From NCBI GenBank assembly GCA_964578345.1, contig CAZOCP010000001.1, positions 1 to 64,000 of the forward strand: a DNA stretch of 64,000 nt, given 5' to 3'. The DNA is from VGKP01 sp964578345. Its GTDB lineage: Archaea > Nanobdellota > Nanobdellia > Pacearchaeales > GW2011-AR1. The notes beneath the pieces were generated by a model. That model was not told where the DNA came from, ran no database searches, and saw only the letters and a program-made list of their open reading frames with translations. Numbering within the stretch: position 1 is the first letter of the stretch; every line of letters begins with the position of its first letter. A program made the position numbers and the translations under genes. This document shows, in pieces, positions 33,781-41,374 of the stretch.

Positions 33781-34164
33781 ATGTTCAAAAGCATTAAAAA
33801 ATATGTCCAATTTAATCCAATAAATACTGTCACTTATACTATTTGTAGTACAACAACAAGTATAACCTTAGTTGATATTCTATCAGAAGGAAAAATTGAC
33901 ACTGTAAATATTGCTGCTTTAAGTTTAACAGGATTAGCGGCTATTGGAGCTACAGCATCTTCAATATATAGAAAAATGGCTTATGATGCTACCTGCCGAT
34001 TGATTAAGAAATATGGATTCTTTCGTGAAATTTTGCAAGATAAAAGAAGTAGGAAATTGGTAAAAATTTTCGCAGAGGAACATAATAGAATCGATGAATA
34101 TCAACATGCATTAGAACAATATCAACACGGCATTTACAACAACTTCTGGCAGCAGCGGAATTGA
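33781..34164 (+). CDS. Hypothetical membrane protein (127 aa)
   Basis: A 127-residue protein with two moderately hydrophobic segments (TYTICSTTTSITLVDIL; IAALSLTGLAAIGATAS), then a basic helix and a His/Gln-rich end. Its start lies 39 bp from the divergent frameshifted gene, with AT-rich TATA-like sequence between. No family recognised. Confidence 0.5.
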   Translation: MFKSIKKYVQFNPINTVTYTICSTTTSITLVDILSEGKIDTVNIAALSLTGLAAIGATASSIYRKMAYDATCRLIKKYGFFREILQDKRSRKLVKIFAEEHNRIDEYQHALEQYQHGIYNNFWQQRN

Positions 34165-34182
34165 AACTAACATTTGACATTA

Positions 34183-34381
34183 AACGCAGTTTTTCAGCTA
34201 TTTAGAGTTATCATTTACTGAAAAATTGGGGTTGAGGAGATGCAATCTCCGAACAGCTTAATGTCTATTATGTCTCCCGAGTTTACAAGAGTGCAACGTG
34301 GCAAAATGCTTTAACATTTTGAGTTAAAATACCTTCTCTTATTGGGCGGGGAAGGTAATAAACAGGTTCTCAAACTGCGTT
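34183..34381. ncRNA. Candidate structured RNA or inverted-repeat element
   Basis: A perfect 10-bp inverted repeat (AACGCAGTTT / AAACTGCGTT) closes a 199-nt region. Inside it are nested stems: TTTTTCAG/CTGAAAAA, GGAGA/TCTCC, an AAAATG/CATTTT hairpin and an ACCTT/AAGGT stem. No ORF is present. It does not show RNase P or SRP RNA signatures. Strand is not determinable by eye. Support is predicted structure only. Confidence 0.4.
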
Positions 34382-34393
34382 GAAAATGTAAAT

Positions 34394-37264
34394 TTAGAAC
34401 AGACGATATTTGCCTGAATTTCTTATTATATATCCTGTCATTCCTTTTGGTTCAATGTCAAGTATTACCATTCCCATATGCCCTCCGCCTCCACTATCAG
34501 CAGGCGCAGGTGCTGGCGCAGAGCTTGGAGCTGGAGCACTATAAGATGTGCTTGGAGCACTATATGTAGAAGTTGTAGAAGTGCTTCCTGTATGGTCTCC
34601 GCTTGAGTATGTAGAACTTCCAGAATAAGTTCCTGTTCCCGAGGTTGTTGTACTGCCTGAATATGGCGTACTATAACTCCCTGTAGTTCCACTGCTGTAT
34701 GTTGATGTACCTGTACTGCTTGTATAAGAATCACCACTATAAGCTCCGGGGTTATATCCAGTTGAAGATGTGCTTCCAGAACTTGTTCCTCCTCCTTGAT
34801 TTGTCCATGTACCATCTGAATTCTGTGCCCAGTTATTTCCATATGAATCTACAGCAGAGCCGCTGCTGTATGAAGAACTACCTGCTGAACTTCCTGAAGC
34901 AGAGGGAGGACTATAATATGCGGAGTAGTACCCTCCTGCATTATAATGTGTTGTTGAGTCTGTGCTGCTTGTTCCTGAGGTCTGGCCCGAGTATTGATTG
35001 TAAACTTCTCCTGTAGACGCATGCCATGTACCATCTGTATTTCTTGTCCATTCTTTTCCAGAAGGATCACTGAGACCTGTGCTTGCTCCTTCTTTTGAAT
35101 CATATATTTTTCCTGATGTATCTGTGTACATACCTGATTTAGAATCATATGCATAATAACTAGAAGGAGGAGGAGTATATGCCTCGCCTGTTGACGATTT
35201 CCAGCTTCCAGTTGAACTGTCATATTCCCACTTTTCACCATGATCAGTTGTGTAGCTTTTTTCATTTTCATGACCTACTGGAGCGCCGGTTATTGCTGCG
35301 GGCTGGTAAGTTTGCCCATTAGAAGAAGTCCAAATGCTTTTTTCAGGATCGTATTCCCAATTTTCACCTCCGTATGAATAAGTATAAGCTTTTTCATTGC
35401 TATAATAATTTGTATATTGATTATGAGATCCTGTTCCATCTGGAGGCACATACGCTTTTCCATCTGCCGCGATATAATGCTCAAATTCCGGATTGTATTC
35501 ATATTTTACAGCTGTACCATCTTCTCGTTTGTATTCAAACCCTGTTGGTTTATGCTCAAACTGTCCCCCACCTACTACACTATAAGATCCTGGTTTGTAT
35601 GAATATGCTTCTTTTGTACCATCTGGATTTATAACTTCATAACCGGTGGCAAAGTATTTGTATTCATAAATACCTTCGGGCTTTCCATATTTATATTCAT
35701 AAACTTCATCACCTCTTGCGAAAGTATTTATTGGTTCATACTCTTCTGGATATTGCTGTTTATAGGTTTCTCCTGAAGGAGTTGTGTATTCATATTCTTT
35801 TTCGGAAAATTTATATTTATACCCGGATGTTGGATCAACATATTCATGTCCTTTGACAAAACCTCCGCCTGGTTGGTATTTTTCAGAGTTATCATCACCA
35901 ATCGGCGGCCAAACTGGCATTACATCAATACCCTTATCTTCGAACTCTATAAAGCCAGGAGGAATATATTCTTCTCCATACGCTTTTCTAAATTCGTCAG
36001 CATATCTTTCTGACATAACTGATGCTATTTCCTGCTCGGTTTTTCCTTCTGCACGGAATTTATCAAATAAATTATTATATTCTTCACCTAATTTTTGAGC
36101 AAGCTCCGAGACTCTTTTTGATTGTTCATGTCTTTTCTCAATTAGTTCTGCTTTTTCAGGATATTTCTGCTTAAGTTCTTCTTTATATCTTTCAAGCTCT
36201 TCTAAATTAGAATTTTCCCCACCAATATTTTTAGTTAGTTCTAATGGATCTAAGTCTGCTTTTTCTGCAAGTCTGGATTTTTCTTCTGCTGAGAGATCAT
36301 CATATTTTTCAGCGTTTAGAGATATATGCTCTGCTGCCGTAAACTGACCAAAAGCTTTTCCATAATCTCCATTTTCATAAGCGCTTTCACATATCTGAAG
36401 ATGAAGTTTTGCATTTTCAAGCAGTATTTCTTCAGTGTGCGTATCTTCTCCTGCTTTTTTAGCATCTACCAACTCAGTTTCCTGTTGAATAATCGCTGCT
36501 TTTAATACAGCTATTTCGGTTTCTGTTATTTCTTGTTTATATTCATCTGTTATCCCGCTCTCATCTTCTTTTTCAACAACTGCGAGTTCTACTTCTATTT
36601 TAGGAACTCCGCTTGCTTCGGCTGTTGCCTCTATTGCTTCTTCTTTTCCATCAAGTATTTTTGCTTCAGCTTCTACAGTCTCTTCTCTTATTTCATTAAT
36701 TAGACTGGCTGCGGTTTCTCTGTTTATATCACCAGTTTCAACTTTTTCTACAATAGAAGTTTGGAGTGCTTCGGCATACTTTCCGTTATCGATGATGCTT
36801 TTTTGAAGTTCGATTAGCCTGTGCAAAGGCGTGTCTTCTGATTGCTGGAATGTCGAGTATTCTATATGCGATTCATCAGCTGCTTGTTCTATATGCTGCT
36901 GTGTTTTTATAAGCAATTCCTGCGATTCATCAGCTGCTGATTGAGCGGCTTCGTAATCTCCTGCTTCAATCATTGCTTTCATTTCTGCCAGTCTCTCTGC
37001 GGTGTATTGTGCCTCAAGCTCTACCTTTGCTTCTGCACTTGTTACGAAATTAAGCCGCATATGTTCAAAGAATAATTCTACATTGTACATTGCGCTGTCA
37101 GGAGTTGTTCCGGGGTCCGGGAAAGTTATTTCTCTGACTTGAGAGGAATCGTCCTCTGCTGCTAAAACATTGAAATTAAAGACACTAATTGACAACATTG
37201 ATATTAGAAATAAAGATATTGTATTATAAATTCGGCTACTTTTTCTTTTTTGGTAAGTGTACAT
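34394..37264 (-). CDS. Giant secreted surface protein with DUF5667 domain
   Basis: A 956-residue exported protein. A basic start and a signal helix at about residues 14-34 (LFLISMLSISVFNFNVLAAE) precede a DUF5667-like helical domain (about 45-140). An acidic helical region runs to about 450. A long Tyr/Glu/Gly-rich section follows with imperfect repeats built on YKYEY, GE.WEYD and TGEVY, then a Ser/Thr/Gly tail to about 910 and a compact end (MVILDIEPKGMTGYI). The tail looks like a glycosylated spacer. No membrane anchor or LPXTG-like signal is obvious. Confidence 0.75.
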   Translation of the reverse strand: MYTYQKRKSSRIYNTISLFLISMLSISVFNFNVLAAEDDSSQVREITFPDPGTTPDSAMYNVELFFEHMRLNFVTSAEAKVELEAQYTAERLAEMKAMIEAGDYEAAQSAADESQELLIKTQQHIEQAADESHIEYSTFQQSEDTPLHRLIELQKSIIDNGKYAEALQTSIVEKVETGDINRETAASLINEIREETVEAEAKILDGKEEAIEATAEASGVPKIEVELAVVEKEDESGITDEYKQEITETEIAVLKAAIIQQETELVDAKKAGEDTHTEEILLENAKLHLQICESAYENGDYGKAFGQFTAAEHISLNAEKYDDLSAEEKSRLAEKADLDPLELTKNIGGENSNLEELERYKEELKQKYPEKAELIEKRHEQSKRVSELAQKLGEEYNNLFDKFRAEGKTEQEIASVMSERYADEFRKAYGEEYIPPGFIEFEDKGIDVMPVWPPIGDDNSEKYQPGGGFVKGHEYVDPTSGYKYKFSEKEYEYTTPSGETYKQQYPEEYEPINTFARGDEVYEYKYGKPEGIYEYKYFATGYEVINPDGTKEAYSYKPGSYSVVGGGQFEHKPTGFEYKREDGTAVKYEYNPEFEHYIAADGKAYVPPDGTGSHNQYTNYYSNEKAYTYSYGGENWEYDPEKSIWTSSNGQTYQPAAITGAPVGHENEKSYTTDHGEKWEYDSSTGSWKSSTGEAYTPPPSSYYAYDSKSGMYTDTSGKIYDSKEGASTGLSDPSGKEWTRNTDGTWHASTGEVYNQYSGQTSGTSSTDSTTHYNAGGYYSAYYSPPSASGSSAGSSSYSSGSAVDSYGNNWAQNSDGTWTNQGGGTSSGSTSSTGYNPGAYSGDSYTSSTGTSTYSSGTTGSYSTPYSGSTTTSGTGTYSGSSTYSSGDHTGSTSTTSTYSAPSTSYSAPAPSSAPAPAPADSGGGGHMGMVILDIEPKGMTGYIIRNSGKYRLF

Positions 37265-37335
37265 CTCTTTTTACGCGTTACTTCTAAGAAAAAGATATTT
37301 AAATACCTTTCCTTTTATGGGACTCTATTGAAAAT

Positions 37336-37392
37336 GTCCCCTCAGTAAAGGTTATCTACTGAAGGGACTTGTTATTCACCTCAATGAATAAC
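37336..37392. repeat. Two strong hairpins behind the surface-protein promoter
   Basis: GTCCC-TCAGTA pairs with TACTGA-GGGAC (37336-37368, one mismatch), and GTTATTCA with TGAATAAC (37371-37392, perfect). They lie between the toxin gene end and the surface-protein start. They may terminate the antitoxin/toxin transcript on the minus strand only if read from the other side; orientation is unclear. Confidence 0.6.
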
Positions 37393-37473
37393 ATGAAAAA
37401 AGAGGAACGTCTGAGTAGAAAATTTAGAGCATAGTAAAAAGAAATAAGAGATTAAAATCAACTTTTTTACAAA

Positions 37474-37719
37474 TTATCTATTGTAAATATTTTTACGATG
37501 TCCAACTTTTAAAATAATAATTGTTTCTTTCTCGATAGAAAAAATAACCCTGTAATCTCCTACTCTCAATCTAAAATCATTACTTCCTTTCAATCTTTTT
37601 ATATCTTTAGAAAAAGGATTTTCAGATAATTCTTCAACTTTTTTAATAATCCTTTTTGTTATAGAACCTTCAAGTTTTTCTATATTTTGTAATGCGTGTT
37701 CTTTCCATTCTACGTACAT
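37474..37719 (-). CDS. relE: RelE/ParE-family toxin
   Basis: An 81-residue protein with the RelE fold: YVEWKEHALQNIEKL, then NPFSKDIKRLKGSNDFRLRVGDYRVIFSI and an HRKNIYNR end. The RLRVGDYRVIF core and terminal H/R-rich segment are characteristic of RelE mRNA interferases. It follows its antitoxin with a 1-nt overlap. Confidence 0.9.
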   Translation of the reverse strand: MYVEWKEHALQNIEKLEGSITKRIIKKVEELSENPFSKDIKRLKGSNDFRLRVGDYRVIFSIEKETIIILKVGHRKNIYNR

Positions 37720-37925
37720 TATAATCCCAATCTTTTTTTAACTTCGGCATGAGAAACGCTCTTACCTTTTCTAGCCTCTTCTATTTCTTTCTTTGTTTTT
37801 TCATTTAATTCTAAATCGTCTTCAATCATTCTCTCAATTACTTCGTTATAGGTTTCTCTTTCCATCATTTTCATTCTATTTAAAACAACCTTTACATTAT
37901 CTGATATTTGTATTGTTGTTGCCAT
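37719..37925 (-). CDS. relB: Antitoxin of the RelE pair
   Basis: A 68-residue protein: an N-terminal ribbon strand (ATTIQISDNVKVVLNRM), a helix (YNEVIERMIED) and an extended acidic-to-basic tail ending in KKRLGL that would wrap the toxin. The stop/start overlap with the toxin and order (antitoxin first) are typical of type II systems. Confidence 0.85.
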   Translation of the reverse strand: MATTIQISDNVKVVLNRMKMMERETYNEVIERMIEDDLELNEKTKKEIEEARKGKSVSHAEVKKRLGL

Positions 37926-38054
37926 CTATATTTTCTTATAGTATTCTATAAGAAGTTATAATATTTAAACTTTTCTGATGCAATATTCCGTATATTTGGA
38001 CTTTAGATGATATGAATCTTTTAGTGTACCGCCCCCACAAGGATTTGAACTTTA

Positions 38055-38128
38055 TAGGCGGGCAGGGATTTGAACCCTGATCAGTTCCTCCGCAAGGAAC
38101 TATTCTATCCTGGTTGAACTACTCGCCT
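38055..38128 (-). other. tRNA-like inner copy overlapping the endonuclease 3' end
   Basis: Read alone, this 74-nt stretch also folds as tRNA-Arg(GCG): acceptor AGGCGAG/CCCGCCT with one A-C mismatch, same anticodon arm, T stem CAGGG/CCCTG. It shares the anticodon arm with the composite tRNA and lacks a TATA box; its 5' part is the last codons of the endonuclease gene. Either this or the composite is the functional RNA. Confidence 0.4.
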
Positions 38129-39224
38129 GTTGTAGTCTAGCAAGGTTTTTCGGATTATTTGAACTTATCTCTTTTAGCCATTTTTCTACCATTAATTTAC
38201 CATTTAAGTCTATTTTCCATTTTCCAACAGATGGGATAAAGCCCAATTTAATTAGCATTTCTTTAACTTCTCTTATCAAATGTTGAGATTTAATCGTGAA
38301 AGTTACTGTCGGATAATTTTTCTTCGATTTTGAAAAACTTACACAACCATCCGTATCAAACAACCCCCTTATAAATCCTATATATGTCTTTTTATTTCTA
38401 CTTTCAATTATCTTTTTAGGTACTTTTATTCTTTCAATTTTATTTCCATAAGGTATATCCAAAACTTTATTCTTAAAGTCAAATAATGCTTGGGAGTAAA
38501 TCTCAAAACCAACAACGCTTTCTAGTTCCATAAGCCTTAAGTCAATATTATATAAATCTTTATATAATGGAAATAAGAAATTTGTCATGTAGTCTTTTTC
38601 TTTTTTACTTATTTTAACTGAAAAGTATTTTTTATTAAATGATAAACATCCATCTCCTAGATGGACCCCAATTTCTTCTGCTAGTTCAGGAGACATTTGC
38701 TTTGGAAACTTTAGGCCTTTTTGTTTATCGCCTTTACTAAAGTTTATTTGATTTATGTTTAAAAGTATTTTTTTATTTATAAAATATTGACGATTTTCTA
38801 TTTCTAATTTATTACTTCTGTCTTTTCTTTTTTTCATTTTAGTTTCGATTGCCTTTTTTATAAATTCCTTATTATATTTACCAATTAAATTTTTAACAGC
38901 TTTCTTACCTGCATTGCTTCTGATTTGATGGAATCTTGGATCATGCCATAGATTTTTTAAATGGTTTATCTTCTTCTCAACACCCTGCTTTCCGCCTTTT
39001 ATGCTCCCCCAATTGTCCGGTTTTTTATCGTAGATTTCTGGATTTGTGAACTCTTTTGGAATTAAATTTTCTGGCATGTATAGCGATCCTAATCTATATT
39101 TTTGTAGGGTTTTTACAGGAATTCTCACTTTGACAGATAAATCATTAAAATTATTAACTTTATATTTATCTTTTAAAAAATTGAAGAATTTTTCTCGTTC
39201 TTTTTTTGTTAGTAAGATTCTCAT
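38100..39224 (-). CDS. LAGLIDADG homing endonuclease within the tRNA locus
   Basis: A 374-residue protein. Two LAGLIDADG-type helices are visible: LAEEIGVHLGDGCLS (about residues 180-195) and FIRGLFDTDGCVSFS (about 280-295); the acidic residues that bind metal are Asp of GDG and TDG. A basic N-terminal region could bind DNA. Its last eight or so codons (ASSSTRIE) run into the sequence that also forms the D arm of the inner tRNA copy. It probably cuts the intronless tRNA allele and so spreads the intron. Confidence 0.85.
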   Translation of the reverse strand: MRILLTKKEREKFFNFLKDKYKVNNFNDLSVKVRIPVKTLQKYRLGSLYMPENLIPKEFTNPEIYDKKPDNWGSIKGGKQGVEKKINHLKNLWHDPRFHQIRSNAGKKAVKNLIGKYNKEFIKKAIETKMKKRKDRSNKLEIENRQYFINKKILLNINQINFSKGDKQKGLKFPKQMSPELAEEIGVHLGDGCLSFNKKYFSVKISKKEKDYMTNFLFPLYKDLYNIDLRLMELESVVGFEIYSQALFDFKNKVLDIPYGNKIERIKVPKKIIESRNKKTYIGFIRGLFDTDGCVSFSKSKKNYPTVTFTIKSQHLIREVKEMLIKLGFIPSVGKWKIDLNGKLMVEKWLKEISSNNPKNLARLQQASSSTRIE

Positions 39225-39305
39225 CTATTCTCTAAATAAATATAGTTTATATATTTTTCTATCCGGGCTGAACTATGGGGGCTTAGAAAAAGAACGTTGC
39301 AGATG

Positions 39306-39313
39306 TTTTAAAA
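39306..39313 (-). promoter_or_regulatory. TATA-like element of the split tRNA-Arg
   Basis: TTTTAAAA centred 27-28 nt upstream of the acceptor-stem 5' end (39282). tRNA-Gln has TTTATAAG at the same distance (47028-47035), which supports 39282 as a real tRNA 5' end. Confidence 0.5.
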
Positions 39314-39359
39314 GTTGTTGATCGAGCCTAGATATTTAGAAATTGTTTGGAATAATAGC

Positions 39360-39554
39360 TTATACTTTTTTATTTTCGGCTTTGAATTTTACATCCCAGC
39401 CTTTCATAATTTCTGTAAACTGTGGGATCGACATTTCTTTTACCATATCAAGATGCTCATGAATTGCATGGTGCCACGCTTCGGCCTCGGTTTTTCTGCG
39501 ATCAGGACTCTTTACAGTATGTCCACAGTTGCATATAATGCTGTATTCTTTCAT
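39360..39554 (-). CDS. DUF1059-like small protein
   Basis: A 64-residue protein: CNCGHTVKS, then a helix with HHAIHEHLDMVKEM. The Cys/His-containing CG.TV...A..H...H pattern is that of DUF1059, small proteins of unknown function, presumably metal-binding. Confidence 0.6.
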   Translation of the reverse strand: MKEYSIICNCGHTVKSPDRRKTEAEAWHHAIHEHLDMVKEMSIPQFTEIMKGWDVKFKAENKKV

Positions 39555-39900
39555 AAACGTTTTGGTAATATAGAGTATATATTCTTTTCGGTAGATTTGT
39601 CTTGTTGCGTTAACCGGACCTAATTAATATTATCTTTTAGCAATTCAGTAAAATCTCAAACTGTTTTCTATATGAGTTTGCTACTTCTTTACTTCTTATA
39701 ATAACTAAATGATCAGGATTTCCTCAGACTATCATTTGAACATTATCCCATAAATCTGGACCGGATTAATAATATTAGGGTAGACTAGTTAAAAATCTAT
39801 TTTTAAATCTTATGAAATACACCTCACAATTTCGAGTTAAGATTTTTGTTTAATAAATGATTAATAAACGATTTTCCTCATTTTAACAGGAGGCGAAAAA
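39555..39900. other. Intergenic region with gene remnant
   Basis: Apart from the TrmB-like remnant and an AT-rich promoter-like stretch at about 39780-39880, nothing can be supported here. Confidence 0.4.
39637..39765 (-). pseudogene. Remnant of a TrmB/PLD-type protein C-terminus
   Basis: A minus-strand frame reads DLWDNVQMIV, an in-frame TGA at 39724-39726, then GNPDHLVIIRSKEVANSYRK and a short end. PDH(A/L)VIIRS.EVA.SYRK..E is the usual C-terminus of archaeal TrmB-like/PLD-domain regulators. No start and no N-terminal part remain, so this is a decayed gene. Confidence 0.45.
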
Positions 39901-40038
39901 ATGAAAACAAAACAAAAAACCCTTGCAATTAAGCAGAGACGGGAGGCGAAGCTCTTGAGAATCTATTCTTTCGCGCAGTTTCTCTTCGCGAAAGATATGC
40001 CGTATAACCATGGATTTGGAATAAAGATCATTAAATAA
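39901..40038 (+). CDS. Small basic protein with strong RBS (45 aa)
   Basis: AGGAGGCG lies 6 nt before the ATG, one of the best ribosome-binding sites of the window. It begins MKTKQKTLAIKQRREAKLLR, then a Phe-rich region. Within it the DNA forms an 8-bp hairpin, CTTTCGCG/CGCGAAAG, so an RNA role is also possible. No family recognised. Confidence 0.45.
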   Translation: MKTKQKTLAIKQRREAKLLRIYSFAQFLFAKDMPYNHGFGIKIIK

Positions 40039-40073
40039 AAAAAGAAGATTAAGACAAAGACTAAAAACTGTAC

Positions 40074-41123
40074 TTAAGCAAATGCTTCCCTTGCTTTAAA
40101 GGGGCTTATATCAGGGGAATTAGGACATAACCAAAAATTTTTATTTTCTTCCAAAACTTTAATACTGCTATCCAGCTTTGTCTGCATAATATTATCCATT
40201 AAAGGAAAAAGAACATTCAAATTATTGTGATATCTGCAATGATGTAAGAAATGGTGATTATCCAAGCTTCTAAAAACTTTAGAATTGCGCAAATACCTCT
40301 GAATTGTTCTATTAGTCCCATAATATATTCTTTCCTTAAAAGTCGCCAAATCTTCTCTATAATTTATCTCTCTTTCAAGTAAAACGTCCCTTGTTGCACT
40401 TAACAATTTTTCCACATCTTCTGAATGTACATCAACGTAAGCAAGAGGAAGTTTCTTTATTGCTTTGCGTTCAGTGTTATATCTTATTTGTTCTGCAAAT
40501 CGTTGAACAAGCGAATAAGGGTATAAAAAATTACTTCTAAATTGTCTATTAAAATTGGAGTCTATATCTCTTTCAATTAAATTGCAGATATCATCTAAAA
40601 GAGGCTTTGATAAACGCAAATTTCCATCGCGATTTTCTGTTCCTCCTTGTATTTTATCTCCAATTACTCTGTTCACGGTCAATCTTCTCTCGCCAATTAC
40701 GTGCATAAAATGATGAACAAATTCATAACCACCGTAATAAGCCATTGTCCCTCCAACAAAACCAGATAAAAACAAAGCATCACCAATACCAAAATAAGCA
40801 TTCTCATTGAGAGATAAAAAAACTCCATCAATGGCACCTCCAACAATAGCTGCGGCGCCGGCAATAAGCCCAACATCGCCCTTGGCAAAATGAATAACTT
40901 GATTTTCATTAGTTATATCTCTATAGTAATGTGCAGGTCCATTATATGCTCTATGATGAATATCATTATGTCCTCTAGACGCATTCTCAATAAATTTAAC
41001 TTTTTTTCTTAAGCTGGAAGGAGCATGAAGAATATTCTTATGAACCATCCATTCAAGAGGGGAACAAACTGAAAGGCTCAAAGCACCTCCAGCAAAGAAA
41101 TAACCAATAAAATCAAAGACCAT
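40074..41123 (-). CDS. Fatty-acid-hydroxylase-like di-iron membrane protein
   Basis: A 349-residue membrane protein. Three histidine boxes match the sterol desaturase/fatty acid hydroxylase family: HKNILH (residues 28-33), HNDIHH (52-57) and HHFLHH followed by RYHNNLNVLFPLMDNIMQTK (about 292-312). Hydrophobic segments around 5-22 and 85-135 would hold the box region in the membrane. The family uses di-iron and O2 to hydroxylate or desaturate lipids. The substrate here is unknown, and O2-dependent chemistry is unexpected for a small anaerobe-like archaeon. An additional 130-residue helical insertion lies between boxes two and three. Confidence 0.65.
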   Translation of the reverse strand: MVFDFIGYFFAGGALSLSVCSPLEWMVHKNILHAPSSLRKKVKFIENASRGHNDIHHRAYNGPAHYYRDITNENQVIHFAKGDVGLIAGAAAIVGGAIDGVFLSLNENAYFGIGDALFLSGFVGGTMAYYGGYEFVHHFMHVIGERRLTVNRVIGDKIQGGTENRDGNLRLSKPLLDDICNLIERDIDSNFNRQFRSNFLYPYSLVQRFAEQIRYNTERKAIKKLPLAYVDVHSEDVEKLLSATRDVLLEREINYREDLATFKERIYYGTNRTIQRYLRNSKVFRSLDNHHFLHHCRYHNNLNVLFPLMDNIMQTKLDSSIKVLEENKNFWLCPNSPDISPFKAREAFA

Positions 41124-41170
41124 ACTAGTTATTCTGAAGCGAGGTTAAATATCTTAGCTTTAAAGTGGAG

Positions 41171-41254
41171 TGTTGCATGATTATTTTTTTGTCGTCGATT
41201 GTAGAAAAGCTCGTTTAAAGTCTTATCGTCGAGAATTGTTTGAATCATGCAACA
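41171..41254. repeat. Intergenic inverted repeat, 12-bp arms
   Basis: TGTTGCATGATT (41171-41182) and AATCATGCAACA (41243-41254) are perfect complements around a 60-nt loop; weaker pairing extends outward (TTTAAAG/CTTTAA). It lies upstream of both flanking genes and could be a small RNA, an operator or a mobile inverted-repeat element. Confidence 0.65.
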
Positions 41255-41374
41255 CAGCTCTTTAAGGTAACACCCAGACATTAGTTAGTCCTTAGATAAA
41301 TGCCCTGATCATTCTTTAGCATTATTGCACTTTATTTATTAAAAGATTAAAAAGACTAATTTGTATATAATCTT

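Larger units (their letters stand above)
38030..39282 (-). tRNA. tRNA-Arg(GCG), interrupted by an endonuclease gene
   Basis: Segments 39257-39282, 38066-38102 and 38030-38040 join into a 74-nt cloverleaf: acceptor GCCCCCA/TGGGGGC, all pairs perfect; D stem GTTC/GAAT; anticodon stem GTTCC/GGAAC with loop TTGCGGA (anticodon GCG, Arg); T stem CAGGG/CCTTG; discriminator G. A TATA-like TTTTAAAA sits 27 nt before the 5' end. The first gap (38103-39256) contains a LAGLIDADG gene; the second is 25 nt in the T arm. I infer a tRNA with one long intron and either a second 25-nt intron or a duplicated T arm. Bulge-helix-bulge sites were not verified. Confidence 0.6.

Noticed and set aside
34465..35502. 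Alternative long frames opposite or inside the giant surface protein
   Set aside because: They are by-products of the repetitive Ser/Thr/Gly codons of the surface protein in other frames.
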